Positions 12,817-24,002 of a stretch of 64,000 nucleotides of DNA are shown here, in pieces (within the stretch, counting starts at the first letter, position 1; every line of letters begins with the position of its first letter). The notes below the pieces were generated by a model, which saw only the letters and a list, made by a program, of their open reading frames with translations, searched no databases and was not told where the DNA came from. The position numbers and the translations under genes were made by a program. Source of the stretch: Ceratodon purpureus (taxonomy: Eukaryota > Streptophyta > Bryopsida > Pseudoditrichales > Ditrichaceae); assembly GCA_014871385.1 (NCBI GenBank), contig CM026426.1, forward strand, positions 21,318,573 to 21,382,572. The letters run 5' to 3'.

Positions 12817-12853
12817 GGGGGGGGGGGGGGGGGGGGGGGGGGAGGGGGGGGGG
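12817..12853 (+). repeat. Poly-G leader tract
   Basis: A run of 26 G, one A, then 10 G, about 60 bases before the ATG at 12911. The tract at 32208-32243 has nearly the same form (28 G, A, 7 G) and also precedes a coding sequence. A 19-G tract at 58922-58940 precedes the gene at 59046. Confidence 0.8.
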
Positions 12854-12910
12854 CTAGGCCGGGAAGAACTGAACGTGTTGGGTTGAGGGTGTGGACCTAG
12901 GGCTCGCTTG

Positions 12911-14871
12911 ATGATGGATAGAGCGATCAGCGGGAGGTCTGGTAGCGCTACCAGTGCTTGTGCCGGGAGAACTGGTTTGCGGAGAGCTCGAAGTAAGCAA
13001 GGCTAGTGGAGCTATGAAGATGGCGTTGATAGGTCTGCGCGCAAGAAGGCAAAATTGGGGGTGACAGGAGGCGTAGCTGCTGGCGGAGAAGACCATAATG
13101 CAGCCCTGAAAAAGAGGGCAGTGAGTGCTTCGGAAGACTGTCCGAGAGAAGGAAGATGTGTTGCGAGGGGCAAAGGTGGGGGAGCGTCAAACAAAGGCGG
13201 GGAAGCTCCGAAGGCTGCTGCAAGGAAGAGGGCAAAGTCCGCCGGGAGGTCAGAGAGAGCCTTCACCAGCGTCGAGGATATTGATGAGGAGATCGCGAGG
13301 TTGAAGAAGCTAGATTTTTGGGAGGAGATCAGACTCTCAAACGAATGGGGCAATTTGCACCATTTCCGAAGGAGTACAGTTTTCGCAGATTCCTTGCGGA
13401 AGTTGTTTGGAAAACTGTATGGAGACGGTGGGCGCAGTGGTATTTATTGGCAGAATCTCGAGGTGACGGAGGTTGTCGATTGAGTGAAGTATCTCCATCC
13501 TATTATCTACCAACATGGAGAGGAAGAGACTCTAGACTTGAGCACGGTGCGGTTTGCTAAAGGAGTCACCCTAGACTATGAGGAAGGTTGAGGTGGGGTC
13601 AACAGGTGTGCATTTGGAGAGGAAACCAACAAGCGGCAACGAAGTCGGTATCTAATGAACCGGTGAAAGTTGGATGAGCTGCGGAAGAAGATTGCAGAGT
13701 CGAGGACTTTGGAAGGCAAAGGAAAGATCGACGTGCGAGGATCGGAGTGGCGAGGAATCAAAGTGGAGCCTGGTTTGCTAGTGAAGAAGGAGGGGATGAT
13801 TGAGGGGAGCAGAGTCGAGGGAAGCAAGGTGCCGTAGCAGAGTCCGAGGGAATAGTGCGGAGTGGAGGGAGGAATCGATACACAAAGGGGGATGGTGGGC
13901 TAGAATCCGCTCAGGAATCTAGGATTTGTTTGCAGGAGGACATTCATGCTAGAGGGAGGGGTGCGGTCCTGACCAAGGGAGTAGCGCTGGAGCGGTTGCA
14001 CATTGTGGAAGGTTTAATGGAGGCGCTACACATGGAGCTGAAGAGCAAGCGCGAGTTGAAGAAGAAGGCCGGGGAGAAGCTTGACAGCGCTGTGTGGAAG
14101 AGCAAACAATTGAAGTGGGGTGTGGAGACATTGAGGAAGCAAGAGGAACAGAAGGCTACGCTCATCAAGGCGCTAGAGGAGCAAGGAGCCAACGTCTACG
14201 AGGAGAAAATAAAAATGGAGGGAATCCAGGAACAGTTAGCGGAGGAGGATGTGAAGGTCTTAGCTGCAAAGGAGGAATTGAAGCTCGCCGAAGAGGAGAT
14301 GGAGTAATTGACACCAGGGTTGGAAACTAGATAGATGCAATTTGACGGCCTTGCTGCGGAGAAATTTCTGCTCAAACAGGGAAAGAGTGGCTCTAATTTC
14401 TGCCCCCAGCCAATGGTGTATGCACGAGGAGATTTGAGGACATTGGAGTTTGGTGACAGCGAGGAGAGCCAGTTCTTGGAGATCAATCCTTGTTGCTTGT
14501 GCAATTTTCTATTTCCGCAAAATGATATAGTTGTGTCTTCTTGTAGACATCTGTATCACCGCTACTGTGCTTCAGTGTTGCATGCGCAAAGCTGCAAGTG
14601 TGTGGTGGTAGGGAGTGGAGACTTGTTCCATTCAGACTGGCATTGGAGCTTCGATAGGAGAGAGCCATCTCCAGAGCTATTGGATAGGACGAGAATGTTG
14701 GGATTCGGGGAGGAAAGAAGAAGATTACTGCAGGAGAGAATACACCAAGCTAAGGCGATGGTGCCGCGGATGGTAAGTCAACGTGACTTGCAGATTCCGC
14801 CACTCCTTTGCAATTCTTTGGATTCTAGACTTCATGACACTTTGCGTTTTGTAAGTGTATGCTGTCCTTAG
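12911..14871 (+). pseudogene. Coiled-coil protein with C-terminal RING-like zinc domain, decayed
   Basis: The frame starts at ATG 12911 with a basic Ser/Arg/Lys-rich N-terminus and stays recognisable through an in-frame TAG (13004) and three TGA (13481, 13589, 13664). It then shifts frame before 13855. A Lys/Glu-rich coiled coil spans about 13985-14304. TAA (14305) and TAG (14332) separate it in frame from the C-terminal part. That part has CCLCNF, then CRHLYHRYC and CKC, a RING-H2-like cysteine/histidine pattern (about 14490-14610). TGA positions fit lost CGA (Arg) codons; TAG and TAA fit lost CAG and CAA (Gln) codons. The plan (N-terminal domain, coiled coil, RING-like end) matches the genes at 36429 and 59046. 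Function unknown; an E3 ligase role is possible only by analogy. Confidence 0.55.
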
Positions 14872-15108
14872 AGTTCTGTGGCTACTCCTTGGTTAATTGT
14901 TTGAGAAGTTTAGGCTTGATCTCAGGTACACAGTGTACCTTAGAGAATGAAACACTAAGCAGGGCAAGGTGTCAACTTTATAGGAAATATGGAGAGCTTT
15001 GGTACTGTACCTTCTCCCTAGTGCTTTTGTATTTTGTCATTTCTATTTGAGTCCGCAAGTAACTTATTAAACTCCGAGTTATGGAAGTTTGTCTTAGGAT
15101 GTATGATT

Positions 15109-15520
15109 CATTAGGTGCAAAAACATGTCAAGAAAAGGCTGTGTAAGCGGCACGTGAGAGAAAAAAATGGGCCCTGCCCGCGAACTTTCTGATGTAGTCG
15201 CACTCGTGTCACCGTGGTGCCAGCAAACCGCCAAGGGGGGTCGAACCAATGACCTCCTCGCAATGCGTGTGGAGAGCGTTGCTATAGTGGTGCGCAGACA
15301 ACATTCTGCCCACTTGGGACCAAACCCCGAGCCGACCCGATCATGTCAAGTGGTATATTCCGAGGACCCTTGTTAAATGTGCGCCACCGAGGACCCTTGT
15401 TAACTGTGCGGGCAGCAATTCTGGCATCCGCTGCCAGCGTCAGAGGGGCTTTGGGCAGGGGGTTCACCTAACTTGGGTAGGCTTACACGGCCTTTTCAAG
15501 ACCTGTTTTTGCACCTAATG
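15109..15520. mobile_element. MITE-like element with 40-bp terminal inverted repeats and a tRNA-like segment
   Basis: The ends 15109-15148 and 15481-15520 are near-identical inverted repeats beginning CATTAGGTGCAAAAACA, differing at about four of 40 positions. Length is 412 bp. The interior on the minus strand contains GGTTCGACCCC near 15244, a pol III B-box match, preceded by AGCAACGCTC, which resembles a D-arm/A-box. A direct repeat of CCGAGGACCCTTGTTAA occurs at about 15359 and 15387. No transposase is encoded, and a clear target-site duplication was not resolved. Confidence 0.75.
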
Positions 15521-15990
15521 AGTACACTATTGGCTTCTAAGTAAGGTACACAGTTAAATTGTAGTAGTAAACACTCAATAGGAAATTAAAATGTGTAATG
15601 AAATTGCGATGGAAGAGTAAAGGGTGAATGGGGATCTTTACAGTATGTGACCACGAGATGTCTTAGTGTACTAGGCTAAGGAAACTGTATTAAAAGGACT
15701 TACTTCAATGTGATATACAAATTTAGTATACATTGCAAGGTACATCTCGGTTTAGGGTAGGAACTATAGTTCTGTCTTTGTACAGAGTGTTAAATATTTA
15801 GGTTCATGCAAAAGTAGATGAAGTACTTTGTGTACTTCAGATCCAACCTCTGGATTGAAAATTTATTAACTGCCGTTGTACGCAGTGAGCACTATACTTG
15901 ACAGAGCTACAACATGTATTTCTTGTATTCTATCCCATTTGTACTAAAAGTCCATTAGATTTCTCACTAATCCAGTGGGGTTTAGGGTTA
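15521..15990. other. GTAC-rich intergenic DNA
   Basis: No gene is seen. GTAC occurs repeatedly (for example near 15545, 15740, 15781 and 15833), well above the one per 256 expected. This matches the GTAC-rich stretches at 22220-22960 and 24640-25240. Confidence 0.4.
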
Positions 15991-15994
15991 ATAC

Positions 15995-16290
15995 AGTAAG
16001 TACTCCCGATTAATGACCATATTCGTTATTTTGAGACAATTTCAGAACTTTGAGACTTTTTGCCTACAATTTCAGCAATTGTTTTTAGACAATTTAAACT
16101 TTTTTTGACTTTCTAATTATAGATTATCCTCGACTTGAGGATAATCTTCCCATATATAGTCAAAAAGTTTTTGACAAATATAGGATCAATCAAGAAATCA
16201 ATGAAAAAGCTATAGTCAAGCATTAAATTGAGACATTGAAAAGTCTCGATATAACGAATATGGTGTTATTAGTACAGCCGCTCCATTAGT
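15995..16290. mobile_element. Foldback MITE-like element
   Basis: Inverted copies of ACCATATTCGTTAT lie at about 16017-16030 and 16251-16264. Repeated TGAGAC-type motifs sit just inside them, and a strong central hairpin with arms GATTATCCTC/GAGGATAATC lies at about 16124-16149. The outer flanks (GTACTCCCGATTAAT and its degraded inverse) resemble short pogo-type ends, but that assignment is tentative. Non-coding. Confidence 0.55.
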
Positions 16291-16531
16291 GTAGTTCTTA
16301 TAGGTAGACATAGTATCGGTTCAGTAGTACATCCTAGAGTGCTTGTGTATTTGAGTACATTATTTACAACTTCTACAATATCTAATGCCGTGTGTTATGG
16401 CAGGCTCAAGTTTGAGGTTTGCACCACCTCTTTCGGCGTTCAACACCCCAAGTTGCATAGTGGAGGGAGAGACAAGTTAGGGAGAGTGCTTTACACAATA
16501 TGGTGAGGGATATGTTGCCGCACCAACTGTT

Positions 16532-17769
16532 ATGGCAAAGGCCGCGACCCGGGGACTATGGGGAGAGATAAGTGAAGGGAAGCCGGTTCAAGCTGTGGTG
16601 ATGGATTGCTTGACGGGTGGCAATCCCTTGAAGGGCTCCGAACCTGTATCGGACTCTGGGGATGATTCTTTGGAGGATGAAGAAGAAATCAAAATGTCTC
16701 CCTTGCATTCTTGCTTGGGCACAAGTATTTCAGGCACCAACGATGAAGATAATGCTTCATCCGACCAGGCCGAGGGGGATCGTGAAGAAGGGGATCGTGA
16801 AGATGGTGATCAATTGGACCAGCCGATGGAGGGTGCGTTATTGGCTCTGCCTAAGGACAGTGGGGCGACACCGTCTAAGAAGTCAAGCATGGAGTGTAGA
16901 GGACCAGCAAAGGGAACGAGTTTAGCGCAAGGAGGGGGTAGTCCAGTGGAAGGAGGCGGCAATCCAGCAGGTGTGGGCGGCATTCCAGTGGAGGGAGGCG
17001 GAAATCAAGTGGGACAAGAAGTGTATGTAGGTATGGGCGACAGTTTACTGGTAGGATGCGGCGGTCCAGCGAAAGAAGGCGGTCCAGGTGGGAGAGGCGG
17101 CAGTCCAGTAGTAGGACGCGGCAATCCAGGCGGCAGTCCAGCGGGAGGAGACAATGCTCTTACAGGAGGGGGTGGCGATCTAGCGAAGGGAGTCAAGGGT
17201 CCCTCGGGAAGGGGCGGCAGCCTAACGGGAAATACGTGAGGGTGGGTGCAAGAAGGGGTCCCTCGGGCGGGAAGAGGGGACTTTGATGGTAACAGAGGAG
17301 GGGAAGGGCAATGGGAGGAAGGTAGAACCGGATGTTACAAAAAGTGCCCCAGCAAGACTAGGATCTCAGTGCTTCCCAGGGCGCAAGGCCAAGGTAGCAA
17401 AGGAGGGGAGTCCTGGGCAAAGGTTAGAGAGCCCACAACAAAGGAAGGGGAGCTGGCAGCGATGGAAGGGAGGCCCTCATCGAAGGAAGGGGGGTCGCAG
17501 CGTGGAAAGGGGAGCCCGCAGCGCAGGAAGGGGAGCCCCCAACAAAGGGAGCAAAATCGACAGTGGAGAGTCCGAGATCGCCTTTCAAGCTAAGGGCAAA
17601 GAGGGCAAAGGGTCTGAGCGTATCTGACGACACAACACTCGAGAATCACACTGCACCAGAGAACTTCTACTCGGGTGAGAAGACCACCTATAAAGAGCTC
17701 TCAGAGATTGCTAGGGTTAGTGGTAGCCTGGCAATTGCAGAGGGGCAGGTGCGAATCAGAGCATGCTGA
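16532..17769 (+). pseudogene. Gly/Ser/Glu-rich low-complexity coding remnant upstream of the SUVR-like domain
   Basis: A 235-codon frame from 16532 has an acidic segment (EGDREEGDREDGDQ) then degenerate repeats of GGGSPVEGGGNPAG type. Lys/Arg/Gly-rich frames in other phases follow to 17769, built on tandem copies of a GGAAGGGGAGC-type unit. The region lies directly upstream of the SUVR-like pre-SET/SET sequence on the same strand and could be its disordered N-terminal exon(s), disrupted by frameshifts. It could equally be repeat-derived sequence; no domain is recognisable. Confidence 0.3.
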
Positions 17770-18269
17770 GCAAAGGAGGCGGAGCACGCATCAGAAGAAT
17801 CCCCTTCTTCAACAGCGGTTAAGTCTAAACGGGGAGAGAAGGTAAAGGGTGGTAAGGTAGGTGGCGCAGTCTCAATGATAAGACGGCGAGGCCACGCATA
17901 GAATGAGTGTAGTAGTGTGGACTGTCTTCACAAGTCATCATTTTTGTTTTTTTTTTTTGTTCTTGCTATATTATCTATTGACCTGCGCTAGCATGCTTGG
18001 ATAGAATGGTTCTGCAGGTACTTCGATGTATCATACCTCATCTATGAGGCCCTCTAACAAGAATTGTTCGCGGCTGAGATGCAATTTTTTTCCCTTGGCC
18101 TTGATGTTTTTCCTTTGTGTTTTATCCTTGATGAATTAATTGATCTTTTTCCTTGATAAATAGCTGTCCAGTAGGTTCTTGGTTACTCCGCTTGAAGTGT
18201 TCTCTTGCACTTTTTTTTTTTCGCATCATGACTTGCGGAAGGTGGTCTAATCGGATGTGACTCAACCAG
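17770..18269. other. Putative intron or spacer before the SUVR-like domain
   Basis: No coding sequence recognised. T-rich runs precede the possible splice acceptor CAACCAG at 18263-18269, after which the SUVR-like frame begins. Confidence 0.3.
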
Positions 18270-19334
18270 GCTGACGGTTGGTATGATCCTAAAGATCTGT
18301 CTAATGGGCTCAAGAAAGTGCCTATCCTTGTTGGTCAGTCTGATATTGCTATGAATTATTTTTAGTATGTGAACTCTAGTGTGGTCTATGACCAGGCCCG
18401 AGTACCTACTACCCTAGAGAGTTTCCGCCCCAGGGACTACTGCTTGTGTTCCTCTAAATGTCTTCATGGGAGTGGTACATGTGCATGCCAAGAGCAGTCC
18501 CTAGGTGGAGTCGGCTACAGCAATGGAGGACTTTTGGAGGACATGGCTCTTGATCAATTCAACACCAGCGATGCTAACTACTGTAAGAAGGGTTTACAGT
18601 GTCTAAATGGAAATGAAGTTTGTGAGGGTCATGTGCCTCGTCCATTTGTTAAGGATTGCAATGTTAAGTGTAGGTGTCGTGGTGATTGTGGCAATCGTAT
18701 TGTTCAGCAGGGGATGAGGTATCGAGTAGAGGTTTTTTGTTCAGTCCTTACGAGGTGGGGGATTCGGACATGTGAGCTTAGACCTAGAGGTGCGTTTGTT
18801 TTTGAGTTGATGGGAGAGATTTTAACTAATGCTGAGCAAATGTTTAGAAACTTGGGGGTAGATGGGGGTCAGTCCTATACCTTGCAACTTGATGTTGATT
18901 GGGCCACAAAGCGGAATTTGGACGACAACAATGCTTTGTGCTTAAACTCAACTCGGTTTAGGAATGTTGCTAGATTTTTGAACCACAGGTTAGAGTCTAA
19001 TTCCATTATCTAAATATAGGCCGCCCCTTCCTTGTATTCAGTCTGTTGTGCCCTGACAATGGACCTTTTGTACTACGGGTGTGAAGATTCTAACCTAGTG
19101 GACATTCCAATGTCAATAGAGAGTGTTGATCGCCGATATTACCATGTGGCATTCTTTGATAGTCGTATCATTTATGCTCGAGAGGAACTAACATGGAATT
19201 ATGGCATTGATTTTTGTAAAGATGATCCAAATTTGCCTAAATTTACTTATAAATGCAAGAGTACTAAGTGTAGAGACGGTACAGTACCACTTGCATTCCA
19301 AAGGCCACCCCGTACACCGCATAGGAGTAGATGA
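18270..19334 (+). pseudogene. SUVR-type histone H3K9 methyltransferase (pre-SET, SET, post-SET), decayed
   Basis: The frame reads from DPKDLSNG (18285) through an in-frame TAG at 18363 into a pre-SET region with clustered cysteines (CLCSSKC, GTCAC, KCRCRGDCGNR). A SET domain follows with ELMGEILTN, LDVDWATKRN and ARFLNHR. The chain breaks at about 18989 and resumes in another frame with CEDSNLVDIP, YHVAFFDSR, LTWNYGIDF and a post-SET-like CKSTKCRDG at 19252-19278. GT follows ACCACAG at the break, as a splice donor would, but no acceptor keeps the frame, so either the intron border mutated or a deletion occurred. The order and motifs match plant SUVR proteins, which methylate H3K9 in chromatin. 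The SET glycine-rich start has CELRPRGAF, and the NHR motif is kept. Two breaks make an active enzyme unlikely. Confidence 0.75.
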
Positions 19335-20338
19335 CTTCAGCATTTTTTCATATGTTTACTTTGTTAAGCATGCACACATTTACACATTCTTGTGTTTTTT
19401 CATGCGGCTGCCCATAATCCACGTATAAACGGAATCAATTTCAAGTGACAATCAGCCTATGTACTATGTGTAGGGCTGAATATAAACTTGACTTCATCTT
19501 TGTACATTTTTTTGATATACCATATTTACAAGTAGGCTTACTGCAAAATCTTACAGCACTTAAGAAACTACCATTCATCTACAACAAACAAAACACACTC
19601 AAGTTAAATAAGGAAGAATTTAAGTTGGTTTATAAATTCAGGCAATAATTTGAGGTAGGGAAACACTATTTCAGGTCCGAAAAGTACTGTCGATGGTACT
19701 GTTTGAAAAGTCTAAGTACTTGTCTAAACACCAACCATTACTTCTAAAACCAACGTCAAATGAGAAACAAACCTCTCACCATAAGCGATAGCTCCCAATT
19801 CCAACATTATGCATATCACTACTATCCTCAGAATATGAGCTCTTGAGGTACCGCTATCCAGTGCTCCCTGAAAAAGGCCCAAAACAAAAAGGAAAAAAAC
19901 TACAGTACCTAATATCCAGCAAAATGTAGAACTATGATCGTCCAGCCTGACTCAAAATGAAAAAAGAAATAAGGAATTGGTAATACTACATAATGTGTGT
20001 GGGTAGCATGAAACAAGCCACACTGAAGAGGCACGGATGCAAAAGAGAGTGACATTAGAAGGTACAAAATGAAATTATAAAAAGAAGATTAAAAAGAATA
20101 AAAAAAAGAAAGGGATTGCAGGTTCTTTTAATCACAGACTACTATGCCAGACAATAGATGACTGAAGCAAAAAATAGGGGGAGCACTTGGATAGCAAGAT
20201 ATCTTTGGAGCTCACTTTCAGTCAGACAAATACCCAAGCATTTGTTTGACTTGTATCATCACGGGACCACTCCTTCTAAAACCAACGTCAAATGAGTAAC
20301 TATCCTGAAATCAGTGTACAGAGTGGACCAACTTGTAC
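19335..20338. other. Intergenic DNA without recognised genes
   Basis: AT-rich sequence with several GTAC sites and short A-rich runs. The phrase CTTCTAAAACCAACGTCAAA is duplicated at about 19741 and 20273, showing a local repeat of roughly 530-bp spacing. Confidence 0.4.
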
Positions 20339-23300
20339 TTAATCTGCATTGAACGCCGACCACTCTTGCAAAGCATCTTTACATATCCTTTGTGTTTCAC
20401 TTGACATCTTGTATACAGGAGTACCCTTTACCATGTGTGGAGCAAGAACCATCGGAAATTTGCAAGCTCTAACCAGATGGGCATCGATATGTGCATCAAC
20501 TGCTTTGTCACACAATACATATGTCTTCTCTCCACGACCATACTTCTTGTAGTATTTTGCCCTGATCACAAAGACTACGGCTCTGAATACGCCCCCCCAT
20601 GGGCAAATCATGGGTTCCGTTAAGACAAACTTCTTGGCCTGACACTGTAGAATGTAGAATTCTACACCGTCTTCATTTTCTTCTTCTGCTGGAATCATGA
20701 AGTTGTTGCCAATGTCCACCAAGTCTTCCACCTCTTCTGAGATCCCGTCATACACCTAGTTTGCTTCCTCGTCAATTTCTTCAATTTATTGAGCTACAGC
20801 ACCTGCACTCAATGGACAGAGCCTTTGGACCTTCCACTCCTGCACATGTGACAAGTCCTCACACTCAGTCCAATCACCATCTATACAGGGATTACAGAAA
20901 CAAGACATCTCACGAGTTCTTAGCATGGTAGGATCAGTTATAGAAAAGCCCAGAATTGAGTAGAGACTCTTCGAGCCTGGCAGAGTATACACTGTTGTTA
21001 GTATGATCGACTTTTGTATTGCCAATCAACCAAAATACTCGAGATAGGGGAGCAATTCTGGTATTAGCATATGAGCTAGGAACACGCTCTGTATACTTCT
21101 CCTCTAAGAACTCCACAACTTGAGCTGCATTCTGTAAGGGCCTCAAGGGATTCTGAATTTGTTCAGCAGCAAGCGCCCTCTTCACCACAACCCTGCTCCA
21201 TCCCATTCTCCCTTCCCATGAGCCGATTCAAAGTAATTCCAACGCATCTTGCAACCACAGGTGAGCGCAGGGTACCGAGCAACAAAATACATAGCTGTTG
21301 CACACTTAAACTGGGCACTGCATCCGTCACTGTACACCCAGTGCTCCTGCGGAGTCGCCCCGAATCTCTCAGCCAATCCCAATGCAACAGCAAACAGTGT
21401 TGCACAAACGCTGAATCGTGCGCCTTGTCGTCAGATATGTAGAAATGAGTCTGTTTCATGGTCTGCTCGCCTTCCTTCCACATCGTGATGTGCACCAAGA
21501 TAGTCACACTCGTACTGAAGTAGTACAAGCTCTGGACCTCGTTCTGAATAGCAAATGTATAGTTCTCCGCATAGTCAATATGCAATATGACAACTCCCTC
21601 AGGCAGGTTTTTCATCATCAGTTGGCACTGCTCATCTTGCCATCGTGCTTTGAAGTTGTGGGTGATGAAGGTGGTCACGGTTTTCTCCATGTACGAAAGG
21701 AATTCGTGGGCAGGTGTCTCTCTGAAAGCCACTTGCAACCGTTTCTTCACTTTTCCAGTCTGTGCATCCACTCCCATTTGGTAGTACTCAAAACACTTCC
21801 ATTTCACAAGCACCGTGTTAGAAGCAGACAACTCCAGAGGACAGATAGGAAGCAGATGGTAATTACACTTAGAACAGTCGCCTGTTAGGCACTCAAGTCT
21901 ATGCCACACATCATACTCTCCTTTTGGACACACACATGACCCCGACATCAGTGTTTTTTGCTTGAAAACATTCTTGTGTGCACAACAAGTCCCCTCCACA
22001 TTGCCTGCACACACCTGGCAATCACAAACACAGGGCATCTGTGCATGCACTCTTTTGGTCTTCTCCCTAAGATTGCTTAATCCAACCTTCATCATGTCCA
22101 TCTCGACATGATATATACAACAACATGTATTCGTCTCCTTCAGTTTCTGAACCCACCACGGCTTCAACCTTTCAAAGGCTCTCTGCCACACACTTCATTC
22201 TGGGTGGACCTCTTCAAATCGTAAGAAGAATGTGGTCTACAAAATACATATGTGAATATATCAAGTACATAATTGTACTAAATGCAACAAAGTACTACCA
22301 CAAAGTACAAAAACACATTGACAAATACATTCAGAGCCATTGAGTACAATTCACGCTGCTACGAGTACTTGGCGGAGATCCAACTTGTACAATATGGCAG
22401 AGTTTTTAAAGTGCGAAGGGTCTCTAAAATACTCAAAGTACGGAACAGTCAGATTTGTACATGGAAATTGATTAGTCTCAACTGTGAAAGGTAACAATGT
22501 ACATGCTCTAGTATATTCTTTATACGGTAAGTACATTAAATGAACTATTAATGTACATTTATAACTTTAAATTCCTACTTATACAACACTAAGTATTTTC
22601 GGCAACAAAGAGAGAAATGACTTGAAATCACATAGTACACGGAATACTTTTAGATCCACTTTTGTACTCCTCATTCAGAGTGCTTAGAAGTACAAGACAT
22701 TTTGAAGAATCAATGAATACGATAAGTACAAGTGATATTTCGCTCTAGAGAGACCACATAACAAGCTTAATTTACAATGAGTACACCTCCCAGCTACTCT
22801 TTGGACCGAGGGTATCTAAGGACTTTTTCTTCCAACATTATGTATCTAAGACTATAGACTAGATAGAACATGCAGTACAGTAGTTATAGGGCAACTCATG
22901 TCGAGTACCTTCTAATTTTTTTCTACCTTCTTCGCACTATGATATATCAAAAGTACAAGGACTAAGCATTCAGTTCTGCCATAAAAACATGAAATCTTAC
23001 TGGTATATTACAACTTACCTGAGTCTCGCAGAGATAATGTGTTGGATGCAGCTCGGCCCACTCTCTTCGGCCTACTCTGTGTTGCACCATGTCCTTCTTG
23101 TTGGGCGATACCTTGGTCTGACCATTCCACTAGACCTCTATACACTGCTTCACATAGTCATATAGACCCCCTCTCTTCTTTCGGTGGAGGCGAAGACTAC
23201 ACACCGTGTCTGCTTGGTTAGGGGCATAAACCCTTCTACTCAGGGCGATACTGATGCTTGCTTGTGTCATATTCAGAACACATGACAGAGGCCTCACCCC

Positions 23301-23863
23301 ATCAATCCCCAAACTAACAGCAGCATCCAGCAGGGCAGTCTTCCTTGCTAAGCGCTCGCTTGAGTTTGCCACCTTCACCAACTGAACTCGTTCTTGAAGT
23401 TTTCAATAAAAGAATGAATAACCTTTGCTTCCTGTGGCCGAGCATAGTAAACAGGAAGCAAAGGCAAAATAGTGTTATGACACATGACCCTCTCCATAAC
23501 ATCTCTCCTACTCGATGGACCGGGACAACTTCTCAACTCCGCGACTACATACAGAGCAATGCGAAGGGACATCGGATTCAACTCCCGCACTGTCATACTA
23601 TCTTGAGCATTGTTATCCGGCAGCACCTAAGCTAAAACCAAGGTCTCCTCGTCTCGTTCCCTATGTCTAGCTCTTTGACAAGCCTTCCTTTCCCTGGCCG
23701 CATCTGTAACCGCTGCTTGCTGCTCTTCCCGCAAGCAAGCCTCATTAAGCCTAGCTGCAGGACCCGGACGCCTAATACCATGTCGTAACCGCTGTCTCTT
23801 AGCAGTGTTACCCATTTCTATAGTTCTAGTACACAACCACACGTCAAAAACCAAGCCACGCAT
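20339..23863 (-). pseudogene. Transposase-like gene of a widespread uncharacterised family, decayed
   Basis: Reading leftwards, the N-terminal part starts at 23863 with a basic stretch (GNTAKRQRLRHGIRR), passes a TAG at 23627 and a frameshift near 23380, and ends near 23130. After ~900 bp of probable intron the main frame runs from 22191. It holds cysteine clusters (CVCDCQVCAG, CVCP), then HIDYAENY, QNEVQS, ISDDKAHDS, YSDGCSAQFK and HGKGEWDG, with frameshifts near 21380, 21190 and 21010. A TAA (20786) and TAG (20756) interrupt the C-terminal frame, which ends at 20339. The DYAEN / SDD / SDG-AQFK / HGKG-DG motif set is, from memory, shared by many uncharacterised eukaryotic proteins thought to be transposases, with the acidic residues as candidate catalytic sites. 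I do not assign a superfamily. Several breaks show the copy is dead. Confidence 0.55.
22220..22960. other. GTAC-dense segment, probably intron of the transposase-like gene
   Basis: About 20 GTAC tetramers occur in ~740 bp, often as AGTAC or GTACTT, against about three expected by chance. GTAC is the core bound by SBP/SPL-type plant factors and by the related copper-response regulator of green algae. No direct evidence of binding exists here. Confidence 0.4.
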
Positions 23864-24002
23864 CAGATATGGACACTAACGCAGAAGTACATAGTTGAGG
23901 AGTTGAGAAGCTAACACGATTCAATAGTACTGCATGAGAAACAAAGCAGAATCACAGTGTCATGAGCCTAAGACGAGAACTCACCCTTGAGCCTCAACCT
24001 CT

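Noticed and set aside
15230-15310. Functional tRNA gene on the minus strand
   Set aside because: A-box-like and B-box-like parts are present, but the acceptor stem and anticodon loop do not pair properly; interpreted as a tRNA-derived repeat part.
21218-21888. Plus-strand frames (74-156 codons) opposite the transposase-like gene
   Set aside because: Shadows of the minus-strand coding sequence, which carries the recognisable motifs.
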